From Parvimonas micra (GTDB taxonomy: Bacteria > Bacillota > Clostridia > Tissierellales > Peptoniphilaceae): DNA of 64,000 nucleotides. The notes under the pieces are model-generated. The model was not told where the DNA came from and ran no database searches. It was given only the letters and a program-made list of their open reading frames with translations. Where the stretch lies: assembly GCF_900637905.1 (NCBI RefSeq), contig NZ_LR134472.1, positions 372,001-436,000 of the forward strand, written 5' to 3'. Position 1 is the stretch's first letter. Each line of letters opens with the position of its first letter. A program made the translations under genes and the position numbers. Shown here one piece after another: positions 1-8,675 of the stretch.

Positions 1-361
1 TCCCAAAGACAAAATATATGACATGGAAAACCCAAACTATTCCTAATATAATTCGTCCAATTTTTGTATTTTTCATAAAATAAAATCCAATTCCCATTGT
101 CAAGGTGAAAAATATTATAATCTTTACTTTCTGTCTTAGTGGAAGTCCTTTTCTATTTGCAATTTTTTCAATATTATTTTTGTATAATTTGGTTCCAACA
201 AACCAAGTATGCAATTTCTCAGAACTTCTTGCAAAACAAAATAATGTTACAATATAAAATGGAAACGTAGGCAATATTGGTAAGAAAGCACCAATAGTTC
301 CTATTGCAAAAAATATCAGTCCTATTATAATCCAAGTATATCTTACAAATTTAATTTTCAT
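1..361 (-). CDS. DUF454 (YbaN-like) small membrane protein, partial
   Basis: The reading frame starts with an ATG at 361, with a GAGGGG ribosome binding site just upstream, and is still open at the window's left edge. About 120 residues are visible. The N-terminus MKIKFVRYTWIIIGLIF runs into a hydrophobic segment followed by GAFLPILPTFPFYI. Near residues 50-60 comes a SEKLHTWFVGTKLYK-like stretch, then two more membrane segments. The PxLPTxPF pattern and this layout match the DUF454/YbaN inner-membrane family, whose function is unknown. The gene follows the ABC exporter pair by only 57 bp and is probably cotranscribed with it. The C-terminus is outside the window. Confidence 0.8.
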   Translation of the reverse strand, partial: MKIKFVRYTWIIIGLIFFAIGTIGAFLPILPTFPFYIVTLFCFARSSEKLHTWFVGTKLYKNNIEKIANRKGLPLRQKVKIIIFFTLTMGIGFYFMKNTKIGRIILGIVWVFHVIYFVFG

Positions 362-418
362 ATATTACCCCTCATATTTTTAGTATGATGATAACATATT
401 TCATCTTAATCTGCAAGG

Positions 419-2074
419 CTATATTTTAAAGCATTTACCATTTTCTACTCTATACACAACATCTGAAAATGATACAGTACTCATTCTGTGAGAAATTAAA
501 AATACCATTCCCTTACAATTTTCTTTAATCAAATTCAAAATTGTTGATTCATTTAAAGTATCTAAATTACTTGTAGGTTCATCAAAAATATAAACATCCG
601 CTCTTTTTAACAATGCCCTCATAAGTTCAAGTCTTTGCATTTCTCCACTTGAAAAAATAACTTTTTCAGAATTTATTTTAGTATCGAGTCCATTTTCAGT
701 TGATAAAATCTTATCTTTTAATCTACATTTTTCTGCAATTTCTAAAATTTCTTCATCGCTAATCTTTTCATTTCCTAAAACTAAATTTTCTCTGATTGTT
801 TGAGAAAAAATTTGTGGAAATTGTGGAATATAAGCAATTTTTTCTTGTAGTTTTCTACTGTCTATATCTAAAATATCCTCATCATTTAAAAATATTTTTC
901 CTGATTTTGCCATATACCATTTCATCACCATTTTCATCAATGTACTTTTACCCGATCCGCTCTCTCCGACAAGACCTACAATTTTTTCATCTTCAAAATG
1001 CAAATTCAAATTTTCAAAAATCATCTTATCTCTCTTAGGATAAGAGAAATCAACATTCTCAAATTTTATTTCATTTATTTTTTCAATTTCTTTACTTCCG
1101 TCATTTCCAACCGGTTCATTTTCATCTAATAAACTAAAAGTTTGTTTTGCTGCTTGTAATGCACGACCAAGTCCTAAAGGAAGTCTGCTTAACTCTAAGA
1201 ATGGAGCAAATGAAGAACTGAAAACAACCAATGTAATTACTGCATCTTTAATACTTATTATATTTTTATTTATGAGTATAAATTCAGCAAAAGCAAAAGT
1301 TAAAACTCCAAAACCTATTGTTAAAAAACTGAATGAAAATTGTAAGAAATTTAATTTTGCAACATTTCTTTCCTTTTTATTTACAATTCTACTTTCTTTT
1401 GTCAAATTTTCAAATCTTTCCTTTTCAACTCCAAGTTGAAGTAAATCTTTCATACCTCTTAAACTTTCTAAAAAATATGAAGTATATGATTTTCTATATT
1501 TTTGTTGAATTTCAAGATGTGGTTTTAATTTGCTTGAAAATACATTTGGAATAATAACTGCAAGTATAAAATATACAATTATTGCAATTAAGCTTAAATG
1601 AAAATTATATTGTAAAAAATATACAATTAAAACTATTGAAACAATAGTCCCTGTTGTAATTGGAGCTAGAGTATGTGCAAAGAATACTTCCAACGCTTCA
1701 ACATCTTCTCCTATCAGTTTAAGTAAAGCCCCGCTGTCTTGAGAGTCAAGTTTTGATGGAGCAAGTCTTCTAAGTTTTGAAAAAATTTCTCTTCTAAAAT
1801 CAGCCAAAATATTAAAAGCAACAAAATGTCCGAAATAATGCTCTCCATATCTGAAAAGTCCTCTTGAAATCGCAAGAATGACTAAAATTATTAAAGATAT
1901 TATTTTTATTTTTTCTCCATTAAGTGCATCAAATCCCAATGAAATAATTCTTGCAGGAATATATACTGTAATCAAAAAGCCGAAAACAGCAAAAAATACA
2001 GCCAACAAAATTACTGGGAGTAATTTTTTCATAAAATTTATAAGTCTGATAATCAATTTTATACTATCTTTCAT
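419..2074 (-). CDS. ABC exporter half-transporter (second subunit of pair)
   Basis: This 551-residue protein has an N-terminal transmembrane region of about 300 residues (five or six hydrophobic helices) fused to an ABC ATPase domain. The Walker A is GLVGESGSGKSTLM, the signature is the variant FSSGEMQRLE, the Walker B is VYIFDEPTSNLD and the H-loop is LISHRMS. All catalytic positions look intact. It overlaps the preceding half-transporter by 11 bp (2064-2074), so the two are translationally coupled and probably form a heterodimer of the CydDC/MsbA-like class. The substrate cannot be read from sequence; CydDC-type (thiol/heme) or lipid/drug export are the usual options. An SD-like GGAGG lies shortly upstream of the ATG. 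Confidence 0.85.
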   Translation of the reverse strand: MKDSIKLIIRLINFMKKLLPVILLAVFFAVFGFLITVYIPARIISLGFDALNGEKIKIISLIILVILAISRGLFRYGEHYFGHFVAFNILADFRREIFSKLRRLAPSKLDSQDSGALLKLIGEDVEALEVFFAHTLAPITTGTIVSIVLIVYFLQYNFHLSLIAIIVYFILAVIIPNVFSSKLKPHLEIQQKYRKSYTSYFLESLRGMKDLLQLGVEKERFENLTKESRIVNKKERNVAKLNFLQFSFSFLTIGFGVLTFAFAEFILINKNIISIKDAVITLVVFSSSFAPFLELSRLPLGLGRALQAAKQTFSLLDENEPVGNDGSKEIEKINEIKFENVDFSYPKRDKMIFENLNLHFEDEKIVGLVGESGSGKSTLMKMVMKWYMAKSGKIFLNDEDILDIDSRKLQEKIAYIPQFPQIFSQTIRENLVLGNEKISDEEILEIAEKCRLKDKILSTENGLDTKINSEKVIFSSGEMQRLELMRALLKRADVYIFDEPTSNLDTLNESTILNLIKENCKGMVFLISHRMSTVSFSDVVYRVENGKCFKI

Positions 2075-3854
2075 TTAAAATTGCCTCCATTTCATTTTGT
2101 TTATCCAGTAACATCTTGTATTCATAATTTGAATTATATAAATCTTCAGGTTTTCCAAAATCCCAACTTTTTTCTTTTCCCATAAATAAAACAAAGTCAG
2201 CTTTATTAACCTGTTTCATCTTATGAGAAATAAACATAACAATGGAATTTTTAGAAATCATTTTGATTAAATCCAAAATCGCTATTTCATTTTCGGTATC
2301 AACACTTGAAGTCATTTCATCAAAAATGTAAATTTTTCTATTTGCAAGTAAACTTCTAACACAGATTATCTGTTGTCTTTGACCAGGAGAAATCAATCTT
2401 CCGTTTTCTCCGATAATTGTATTAAAACCATCAGGCAAAGTCTTTACAAATTTTAGAATATTTTTTTCTTCAATCCATTCTAAAATTTCGTGTTCAGATA
2501 ATTTTGTAGCTTTTTTCAAATTATCCATAATGCTTTCATTAAAGACATAGGAATCAGGAGATACATAAAAACCTAGAGAATTTATATCAGACTTTGAAAA
2601 ATCTCTTAAAGATTTTCCATCAATTAATATTTCTCCAGAATAATCATCAAGATTTTTAAACAAAACTTTAGCAAATGTACTCTTTCCAAGTCCACTCTCT
2701 CCTGCTATTGCGAATAAACTACCTTTAGTGATACTTAAATTAATATTATTTAAAACATTTCTATTCTCATATGAAAAAGATAAATTTTTAAATTCAATAT
2801 TATCTATACTTTCCAATTCTATATTTGAGATGTCTTTTTTCTTTTCTAACTTAACACTATCTAAAAAAGTAAAAATTCTATCTGCCATCTTAGTATTCAT
2901 CATAAGTAAATGCATACAGTATCCCAATTCTCTAATTGGCGTAAAAAACTCGGTTGCAATTAAAACAAAGAAAATAAAATTAAAAATTGATATATTCCCT
3001 TTTGAAACTGAAAGAACTGCTAAAAATCCTGAAATTGCAATTCCAAGATACATAACTCCGTCCATATATCCAACTGATTGAAGTTGAAATTTTAAAAGTT
3101 CCATAGTTGAAAGTCTAAATTTTTCAGCAGATTCATTAAATTTTTTCTCATAAATAGCATCAGCACTATAAGAATAAAGAGTATTTAATCCCTTTAAATC
3201 ATCCATAAATAAATTGCCTACATCCATATAAGTCGACCAATAATGTTGCATAATTTTTGCTGAACGCTTTTGTATTAACACTATTGAAACGGGAATAAAT
3301 GGAATACTGATTAAAAATACCAAACCACCCAAAGGATAAATAAAGGCTACAATCAATAAAATTGTCGCACAGTTAAAAAATGTCCTTAAAGTTGTAGATA
3401 AATAATTGCTGTAAAATGTATCCAAACTGTCAATTCCTTGAGATGCAACAGTAAGCACATCAGCTGTTGAATAACCTTTAAAAACTTCTTCTTCACTTTT
3501 GGAAAAGGCATCAAAAAATTTAACTTTTAAATTATCTCTCGCAAATTGAGATGCTACTCCTTGGTATCTTTTAGCAAAAATTGAAATCCCAAAACCTAAA
3601 ATATTTAATCCGATTGCAATTACAACATAAGCAAAAAGATTAAAATCTATTTTGTTATATAAATTAGAAAATCCCTTTGCTATAAAGCCAAAAGAAATAA
3701 TTCTCATCAAGAACTGAATCCAAGACAAAAAAGAAGCTATATAGACGAATCTCATCCTATCTCCCAACTCTTTTTTTAATCTATTTTTTAATTCTTTTCG
3801 TCTTTCACGACTTATTTTTTGTTTTTGAATTTTTGTATTGAAATCACTATCCAT
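2064..3854 (-). CDS. ABC exporter half-transporter (first subunit of pair)
   Basis: This 596-residue protein starts with a charged, lysine/arginine-rich cytoplasmic N-terminus of about 35 residues. A six-helix exporter-type membrane domain follows (about residues 40-320), then an ABC ATPase. The Walker A is AGESGLGKSTFAKV, the signature is degenerate (SPGQRQQ), the Walker B is IYIFDEMTSSVD and the H-loop is FISHKMK. The pairing of a degenerate signature here with a near-normal one in the next gene is typical of heterodimeric exporters with one weak site. The start is supported by TAGGAG upstream of the ATG. It is the first gene of the exporter operon, downstream of the proS terminator. Substrate unknown. 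Confidence 0.85.
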   Translation of the reverse strand: MDSDFNTKIQKQKISRERRKELKNRLKKELGDRMRFVYIASFLSWIQFLMRIISFGFIAKGFSNLYNKIDFNLFAYVVIAIGLNILGFGISIFAKRYQGVASQFARDNLKVKFFDAFSKSEEEVFKGYSTADVLTVASQGIDSLDTFYSNYLSTTLRTFFNCATILLIVAFIYPLGGLVFLISIPFIPVSIVLIQKRSAKIMQHYWSTYMDVGNLFMDDLKGLNTLYSYSADAIYEKKFNESAEKFRLSTMELLKFQLQSVGYMDGVMYLGIAISGFLAVLSVSKGNISIFNFIFFVLIATEFFTPIRELGYCMHLLMMNTKMADRIFTFLDSVKLEKKKDISNIELESIDNIEFKNLSFSYENRNVLNNINLSITKGSLFAIAGESGLGKSTFAKVLFKNLDDYSGEILIDGKSLRDFSKSDINSLGFYVSPDSYVFNESIMDNLKKATKLSEHEILEWIEEKNILKFVKTLPDGFNTIIGENGRLISPGQRQQIICVRSLLANRKIYIFDEMTSSVDTENEIAILDLIKMISKNSIVMFISHKMKQVNKADFVLFMGKEKSWDFGKPEDLYNSNYEYKMLLDKQNEMEAILNER

Positions 3855-3935
3855 AAAAAACTCCTAATCGCCAAATTAATATAAATCATTTATATGATAC
3901 CCAATTAAATAGAAAAAATAAGATATAATTAATTG

Positions 3936-3961
3936 GAAAAAATACCACATATTGTGGTATT
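3936..3961 (-). terminator. Intrinsic terminator of proS
   Basis: On the minus strand the stem AATACCACA/TGTGGTATT is followed by a run of T, 8 bp after the proS stop codon. Position and shape fit a Rho-independent terminator. Confidence 0.8.
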
Positions 3962-3968
3962 AAAAATA

Positions 3969-5672
3969 TTATTTTATTTTTCTAACTTCTTCTACAACTA
4001 TATTAATTGCATCTTCAGAAGACATTTCAACATTTTCCATTTCTCTTCTTGTTGAAAATTCAATTATATTTTCATTAGCTTTTTTACCAACAGTTATTCT
4101 TAAAGGAATACCAATTAAATCTCTATCATTAAATTTAACGCCTATTCTTTCTTTTCTATCGTCAAGCATAACTTCAACACCTTGAGCTTCCAATTCATCA
4201 TGGATTTTTTCACCAAGTTTCATTTGTTCTTCATCATTAATATTTACAACTGTAACTATTGCATGATATGGTGCAACTTGGATTGGCCAAATAATTCCTT
4301 TTTCATCATTATTTTGTTCAATAATTGCAGTAATGCTTCTTGTAATACCAATACCATGGCTTCCCATCCAAAAGTATTGACTAACTCCATTTTCGTCTAA
4401 GAAAGTCGCGTTTAAAGCCTTAGAATATTTTGTTCCAAGTTGAAAGATATTTCCAACTTCTATCCCTCTTGCAAATTTCAAAGGCTTACCACTTATAGGA
4501 CAAACATCTCCCTCTTGAACCATAAGTAAATCGTCTGCAATTTCTCCGTCAAAATCTCTTCCAAAATTACAATTAATGTAGTGATGGTCTGCCTTATTTC
4601 CGCCAACAACTGTATTTTTCATAAGAGTAACCCTCTTATCTAAAATCTTTCTTACTTTTAAGTTTACAGGTCCTGTATATCCTGCAGATGAACCTATTTT
4701 TATAATAGTTTCTTCATCCATCATTTCAACTTCATGTTCAGGAACTCCAAGATAAGCGCAAAGTTTTGTCATATTAAGCTCTCTATCTCCCGGAACAAAT
4801 ACTATAATTGGTTCTCCTGCAACAATCAAATCTATCGCCTTAATACATTTTGAAGCGTCTTGTTTTAAAAAGTTTGCGACATCTTCTATCGTTTTACAGT
4901 TTGGAGTATAAACTAATTCAAGTTCCTTTTCATCTCCACTTTCGTCAACTTTGTAAATAACTTCTGCTTTTTCATCTGTAGCAGCATATCCACTTTCGTC
5001 ACAGTAACAGATAACTCCTTCTCCAACATCAGAAAGAGCAATAAATTCATGTGAACTGTTTCCTCCCATTGCTCCGGCATCTCCGGCAACAATTTTATAA
5101 TTAAGTCCTAATCTATTAAAAACTTTTTCGTATGCTTTCCACATTTCTTTATAAGATTCCATCATCATTTCAGGGCTTACATCAAAAGTATAAGCATCTT
5201 TCATTGAAAATTCTCTGGCTCTGTTTATACCAAAACGTGGTCTTTTTTCATCTCGATATTTTGTTTGAATTTGATAAATATTTAAAGGTAATTGTTTATA
5301 GCTTTTAATTTCTCCACTTATCAAAGTTGTAAAATATTCTTCAGCAGTAGGTCCAAGACAGAATTCTCTTTCATTTCTATCTTTAACTTTAAACATTTCT
5401 GGTCCAAAAGTTTGCCATCTTCCTGATTCTTCCCATATTTCTTTTGGCTGAAGTGCAGACATTAAAATTTCATATCCACCCATTCTATCCATTTCTTCCC
5501 TTACAATATTTTCAACTTTTCTAATTGTTCTGTAACCAAGAGGAAGATAGGAGTAAATTCCTGCAGCACTCTTTCTAATCATTCCGGCTCTTAAAAGCAA
5601 TTTATGACTTATAATTTCTGCCTCTTGTGGATCTTCCCTAAGTGTTGGCATATAGTATCTTTTCATTTTCAT
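3969..5672 (-). CDS. proS: Proline--tRNA ligase, bacterial type with editing domain
   Basis: This 567-residue class II aminoacyl-tRNA synthetase charges tRNA-Pro. The N-terminus has the family's MKRYYMPTLREDPQEAE and AGIYSYLPLGYR blocks. Motif 2 is around TKYRDEKRPRFG with the following REFSMKDAYTFD. The long middle segment (about residues 225-400) corresponds to the YbaK-like cis-editing insertion that hydrolyses Ala-tRNA-Pro. Motif 3 is in SHGIGITRSI, and the C-terminal anticodon-binding domain begins near residue 465. Length is normal for ProS with the insertion. Expression is controlled by the proline T-box upstream (5742-5941), and an intrinsic terminator lies directly downstream. Confidence 0.97.
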   Translation of the reverse strand: MKMKRYYMPTLREDPQEAEIISHKLLLRAGMIRKSAAGIYSYLPLGYRTIRKVENIVREEMDRMGGYEILMSALQPKEIWEESGRWQTFGPEMFKVKDRNEREFCLGPTAEEYFTTLISGEIKSYKQLPLNIYQIQTKYRDEKRPRFGINRAREFSMKDAYTFDVSPEMMMESYKEMWKAYEKVFNRLGLNYKIVAGDAGAMGGNSSHEFIALSDVGEGVICYCDESGYAATDEKAEVIYKVDESGDEKELELVYTPNCKTIEDVANFLKQDASKCIKAIDLIVAGEPIIVFVPGDRELNMTKLCAYLGVPEHEVEMMDEETIIKIGSSAGYTGPVNLKVRKILDKRVTLMKNTVVGGNKADHHYINCNFGRDFDGEIADDLLMVQEGDVCPISGKPLKFARGIEVGNIFQLGTKYSKALNATFLDENGVSQYFWMGSHGIGITRSITAIIEQNNDEKGIIWPIQVAPYHAIVTVVNINDEEQMKLGEKIHDELEAQGVEVMLDDRKERIGVKFNDRDLIGIPLRITVGKKANENIIEFSTRREMENVEMSSEDAINIVVEEVRKIK

Positions 5673-5741
5673 AATAAATTTCCTCCGTAATTATAAAGTA
5701 ATTTTTGTGATGATTTTTATAAAATGGCTTCTATGATTAAT

Positions 5742-5941
5742 AAAAAAACGGCAATCATCTCCAAGAGACGAAAGCCGTGGTACCACTCTAATTTATACTC
5801 AAAAGCTATAAGGCACAACCCTGTAATTTTAATACAAGCTCCAAGATAGGTTCAATTATCTGCATAAAAGTTTTTCACCAAACAACTTCTCTCTACATAT
5901 ACATAAATAATCTACTATTTCTTATCATCACTAAATATCTA
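5742..5941 (-). promoter_or_regulatory. T-box leader (proline) of proS
   Basis: On the minus strand the conserved T-box sequence AGAGTGGTACCACGG lies at 5775-5789. It overlaps a terminator stem (CGGC...GCCG, 5749-5777) that ends in seven T. Upstream is a stem I region with AG-box-like GATGATAAG and the conserved TTGGAG element. The codon in the specifier position, three bases before TTGGAG, reads CCT at 5848-5850, a proline codon. It matches the downstream gene proS. Uncharged tRNA-Pro is expected to stabilise the antiterminator and switch proS on. Confidence 0.93.
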
Positions 5942-6000
5942 GTGAATAAATTATATTAAATTTAGTAAAAAAAGTCAACTGTAAAAAATTAAATTTTAAA

Positions 6001-6060
6001 TAAGAGCCTTATCCTTCCACAATATTTTACATCGGGTGAGTTATTGATAACCTTGTTATT
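6001..6060. repeat. 60-nt dispersed element, copy A
   Basis: This 60-nt segment aligns, with one single-base indel, to 25893-25952. In the first 40 positions 29 are identical, and 10 of the 11 differences are transitions. Both copies share the start TAAGA.CCT and the end AACCTTGTTATT, and both sit just downstream of the terminator of a minus-strand gene. The identity of the element is unknown to me. Confidence 0.55.
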
Positions 6061-6063
6061 TCA

Positions 6064-6095
6064 CAAAAAAAGGTTGAGGACTAATTCCTCAACCT
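6064..6095 (-). terminator. Intrinsic terminator of dps
   Basis: The minus strand reads AGGTTGAGGA, a short loop, TCCTCAACCT, then seven T. It is a textbook terminator 24 bp after the dps stop codon. Confidence 0.88.
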
Positions 6096-6118
6096 AAATC
6101 ACTCTAAAATATCATTTC

Positions 6119-6562
6119 TTATTTACAGCAAGGCTTAGAAGCTCTTAAGAACCAAATATTCTTTTCTAATTCAGCAACATGATCTTCTAACATATCAACG
6201 ATTATGAAATCTCCATCATTATCAGCTTCTTCTCTAATTTTTATAGCTTCTTCTTTAATAGCAACTAAGTCATTCATAACTATTTCGTTAACTTCATCAA
6301 CTGTTACCTTCTTAGATTCTAATTCTTTAACAGTAGCATTAGCAACATATTCTTTTAATGATGCGAATGGAAATCCACCTCTCATTTTAATTGCTTCAGC
6401 AACTTCATCATACCAATCAAAGAATTTTTCATATAATCCTTCTGTAAAAATATGTGTTTGATAGAAATTTCTTCCTTCTACATTCCAATGCAAATTATGC
6501 AATTTAGTTGTCATAACTGCGATGTCTGATAAATAAACATTTAAACTTTTAAAATCTTTCAT
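6119..6562 (-). CDS. dps: Dps-family ferritin-like DNA-protection protein
   Basis: This 147-residue four-helix protein has the Dps signature KLHNLHWNVEGRNFYQTH followed by FFDWYDEVAEAI. The two histidines and the Asp/Glu of these blocks form the intersubunit ferroxidase site in the family. Dps dodecamers oxidise and store iron and protect DNA from peroxide, a sensible function for an anaerobe. The C-terminus ends in an unusual vicinal cysteine pair (SKPCCK), absent from most homologues I know. It is monocistronic, with its own terminator and a GGAGG ribosome binding site. Confidence 0.93.
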   Translation of the reverse strand: MKDFKSLNVYLSDIAVMTTKLHNLHWNVEGRNFYQTHIFTEGLYEKFFDWYDEVAEAIKMRGGFPFASLKEYVANATVKELESKKVTVDEVNEIVMNDLVAIKEEAIKIREEADNDGDFIIVDMLEDHVAELEKNIWFLRASKPCCK

Positions 6563-6729
6563 TTCTTTATCCTCCTATTATTTTATCATTTACAACCATT
6601 ATATACCCAAATAATAAAAAAATAAAGTTTTTTAAAAAAATTTTTTATCATTTTGATAATAAGAATTTAGCTCAATTTTCGTAATTATTTATATTAATTT
6701 AAAACTAAATTATTGTTATTTCACAATAA

Positions 6730-6754
6730 AAAATACAGGCAAAAAATGTCTGTA
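6730..6754 (-). terminator. Intrinsic terminator of the racemase/asnB operon
   Basis: The minus strand reads TACAGAC, a loop, then GCCTGTA followed by TTTTTTATT, 25 bp after the racemase stop codon. The stem is short, so this is moderately supported. Confidence 0.6.
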
Positions 6755-6778
6755 CTTATGAATGAAATTAAAATATTT

Positions 6779-7474
6779 TTAATTTTTATATTTATTTTTT
6801 ATCTTTGCTCCACTGTACTCAATACTCTTATTTACAAGAACATCCAAAGCGTCAATTGTATTTAGATTTTCAGGAATATCCAAAAGACTAAGCTCTGTGC
6901 AGGCTATTATTCCGATAGTTTTATCATTACAATATCTATTTAAAATTTCAACAAAATCTTTGCTTTCTAAATTATTTGTTTCCTTAATCTTGTAAATAAT
7001 ATCCATAACAGTTTTTTTATCTTCTAGGGATAATTCTTTTACTTCTATTCCATTTTCTTTTGCATATTTATTATAAACTTTTGAATTTAGTGTTCCAAGT
7101 GTTCCAAAGACTGCAACTTTTTTTATTCCTCTTCTTTTTATTTCTAAAATTGTTTCTTCAATCATATTTATAATTTTTAAATTTGTAAAGTTTTTAAATT
7201 CATCATAAAAATAATGACTTGTATTACAAGGAATAGCAACTACATCAATACCTATTCTCTCAAGAATTTCCAAATCTTTCTTAATTTCATTTAAAAACTC
7301 TGTATCTTTATTTTCTATAATACATTTTGTTCTATCAGGCATTGTTGAATGATTTAAAACTATTAAATCAATATGTTCATTATCATTATATGCCTCAGTA
7401 TTTAAAACAATTTTATCGTAGAACTTAACAGTTGCTAAAGGTCCCATACCTCCGATAACTCCTAATTTGTACAC
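6779..7474 (-). CDS. Aspartate/glutamate racemase family protein (probable aspartate racemase)
   Basis: This 231-residue PLP-independent amino-acid racemase has the opening GVIGGMGPLATVKFYDKIV. Its two catalytic cysteines are in VVAIPCNTSHYF (about residue 83) and IIACTELSLLDIP (about residue 190), as in aspartate racemases. It converts L-Asp to D-Asp in the cytoplasm. Its start overlaps the stop of the ATP-grasp gene (shared base 7474), so the two are coupled. This racemase-ligase order parallels the racfm/aslfm pair of Enterococcus faecium, which makes the D-aspartate cross-bridge of peptidoglycan. Glutamate racemase is less likely because the GGMGPLAT start is aspartate-racemase-like. Confidence 0.88.
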   Translation of the reverse strand: MYKLGVIGGMGPLATVKFYDKIVLNTEAYNDNEHIDLIVLNHSTMPDRTKCIIENKDTEFLNEIKKDLEILERIGIDVVAIPCNTSHYFYDEFKNFTNLKIINMIEETILEIKRRGIKKVAVFGTLGTLNSKVYNKYAKENGIEVKELSLEDKKTVMDIIYKIKETNNLESKDFVEILNRYCNDKTIGIIACTELSLLDIPENLNTIDALDVLVNKSIEYSGAKIKNKYKN

Positions 7475-8664
7475 TATTTCCTCCTAAATATTTTTCTAAA
7501 AACTTTTCCCAATAGAATTTTATTAAAGAAAAACCAAGGTTTTAAATCATCAACCGCAAAAATCGCAGGAGCCCACTTTCTTGAAAATGAAATCTTTAGA
7601 GATTTTAGTATTCCAACCTGTTTAGTTTTCTTATAACGCCAAATAGCAATCATATCCTCAAACCCGTAAATGAAAGCATAGTTTGTATCATAATCGATGT
7701 ACTTACAATCACTTTCTTTCAAATTACCTGTTAAATCAAGATATGCAATATAAGGCATATTTATTCCAAGTTTGTAAATCAAATTGTTAAAGTTAGTAGT
7801 CCTTGCATTTATTTCTATTAAATAAATTTCTCCGGTTTTCTCATGTTTTTTAAATTCTATTTCTCCAAAACCTCTATAGCCAATTTTTTCTAAAAACGGC
7901 TTTGATATATCAACTAATTTTTGATTGTATTTTTGAATTGTAAAAACAGATGCACCAAAATTTATAGGCCATTGTCTTTGCTTTTGAGCAGTCATATAAT
8001 GAGTAGTTCTCCCATTTCTATCAATATAGTAATCATAAGTTAGCGTACAGTCGTCAAAACCCGGAACAATTTCTTGAACAAAAATTTCTATATCATTATC
8101 TTTTGCCTTTTTGATTCCGTTTTCCATCTCTTCTATATTATTACAAATAAAAACTTTATTTCTAAAAATCTTAGTAAATTTTACTGTATCAACGGGTTTA
8201 ATAATGCAAGGGAATCCAACTTCATCTTGAATTCTTTTAAGTAAATTCTCGTCATTTGCACTTATTGTAGCCGGAATTTTAACTCCGTTTTCTTTAGCAA
8301 TATCATATAAAGTCCATTTATCCAATAGTTTTGAGTTAAGCTCTTTGACTTGACTAATCAAATAATATTTTTCCAATTCATCATAATATTTGTCTATAAA
8401 TTCAACATATTTGTCATGAGTTGGAAGTAAAACGGGTTTTTCTGTTTGGCTTTTTCCATATTCTAATAACTCTATAAAAGTTTTCCTATCATCTTTATTT
8501 AAATTATAAACTTTTAAAAATTCAGATATATATTTTGACCTCGCCCCATACGAATTTTCAAAATCATAATCACAAGCTACAACATGAACCCCTTCAACAC
8601 CTAAACATCTTATTACACTAAGACCTATATAATAGTTACAACCTAAAACGACAGCTTTATTCAT
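7474..8664 (-). CDS. ATP-grasp ligase, probable D-aspartate ligase of cell-wall synthesis
   Basis: This 396-residue ATP-grasp enzyme begins with a Rossmann-like MNKAVVLGCNYYIGLSVIR. ATP-grasp blocks follow: FPCIIKPVDTVKFTKIFRNK (about residues 150-170), IFVQEIVPGFDD, and the metal-binding GFGEIEFKKH...YLIEINART near residue 300. Such carboxylate-amine ligases include the D-aspartate ligase Asl(fm), which attaches D-Asp to the Lys side chain of UDP-MurNAc-pentapeptide. Assignment rests on context: an aspartate racemase directly after it and an asparagine synthetase directly before it. A different amino-acid ligase or a carbamoyl-phosphate-synthase-like enzyme remains possible. Confidence 0.72.
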   Translation of the reverse strand: MNKAVVLGCNYYIGLSVIRCLGVEGVHVVACDYDFENSYGARSKYISEFLKVYNLNKDDRKTFIELLEYGKSQTEKPVLLPTHDKYVEFIDKYYDELEKYYLISQVKELNSKLLDKWTLYDIAKENGVKIPATISANDENLLKRIQDEVGFPCIIKPVDTVKFTKIFRNKVFICNNIEEMENGIKKAKDNDIEIFVQEIVPGFDDCTLTYDYYIDRNGRTTHYMTAQKQRQWPINFGASVFTIQKYNQKLVDISKPFLEKIGYRGFGEIEFKKHEKTGEIYLIEINARTTNFNNLIYKLGINMPYIAYLDLTGNLKESDCKYIDYDTNYAFIYGFEDMIAIWRYKKTKQVGILKSLKISFSRKWAPAIFAVDDLKPWFFFNKILLGKVFRKIFRRK

Positions 8665-8675
8665 TTTATTACCTC

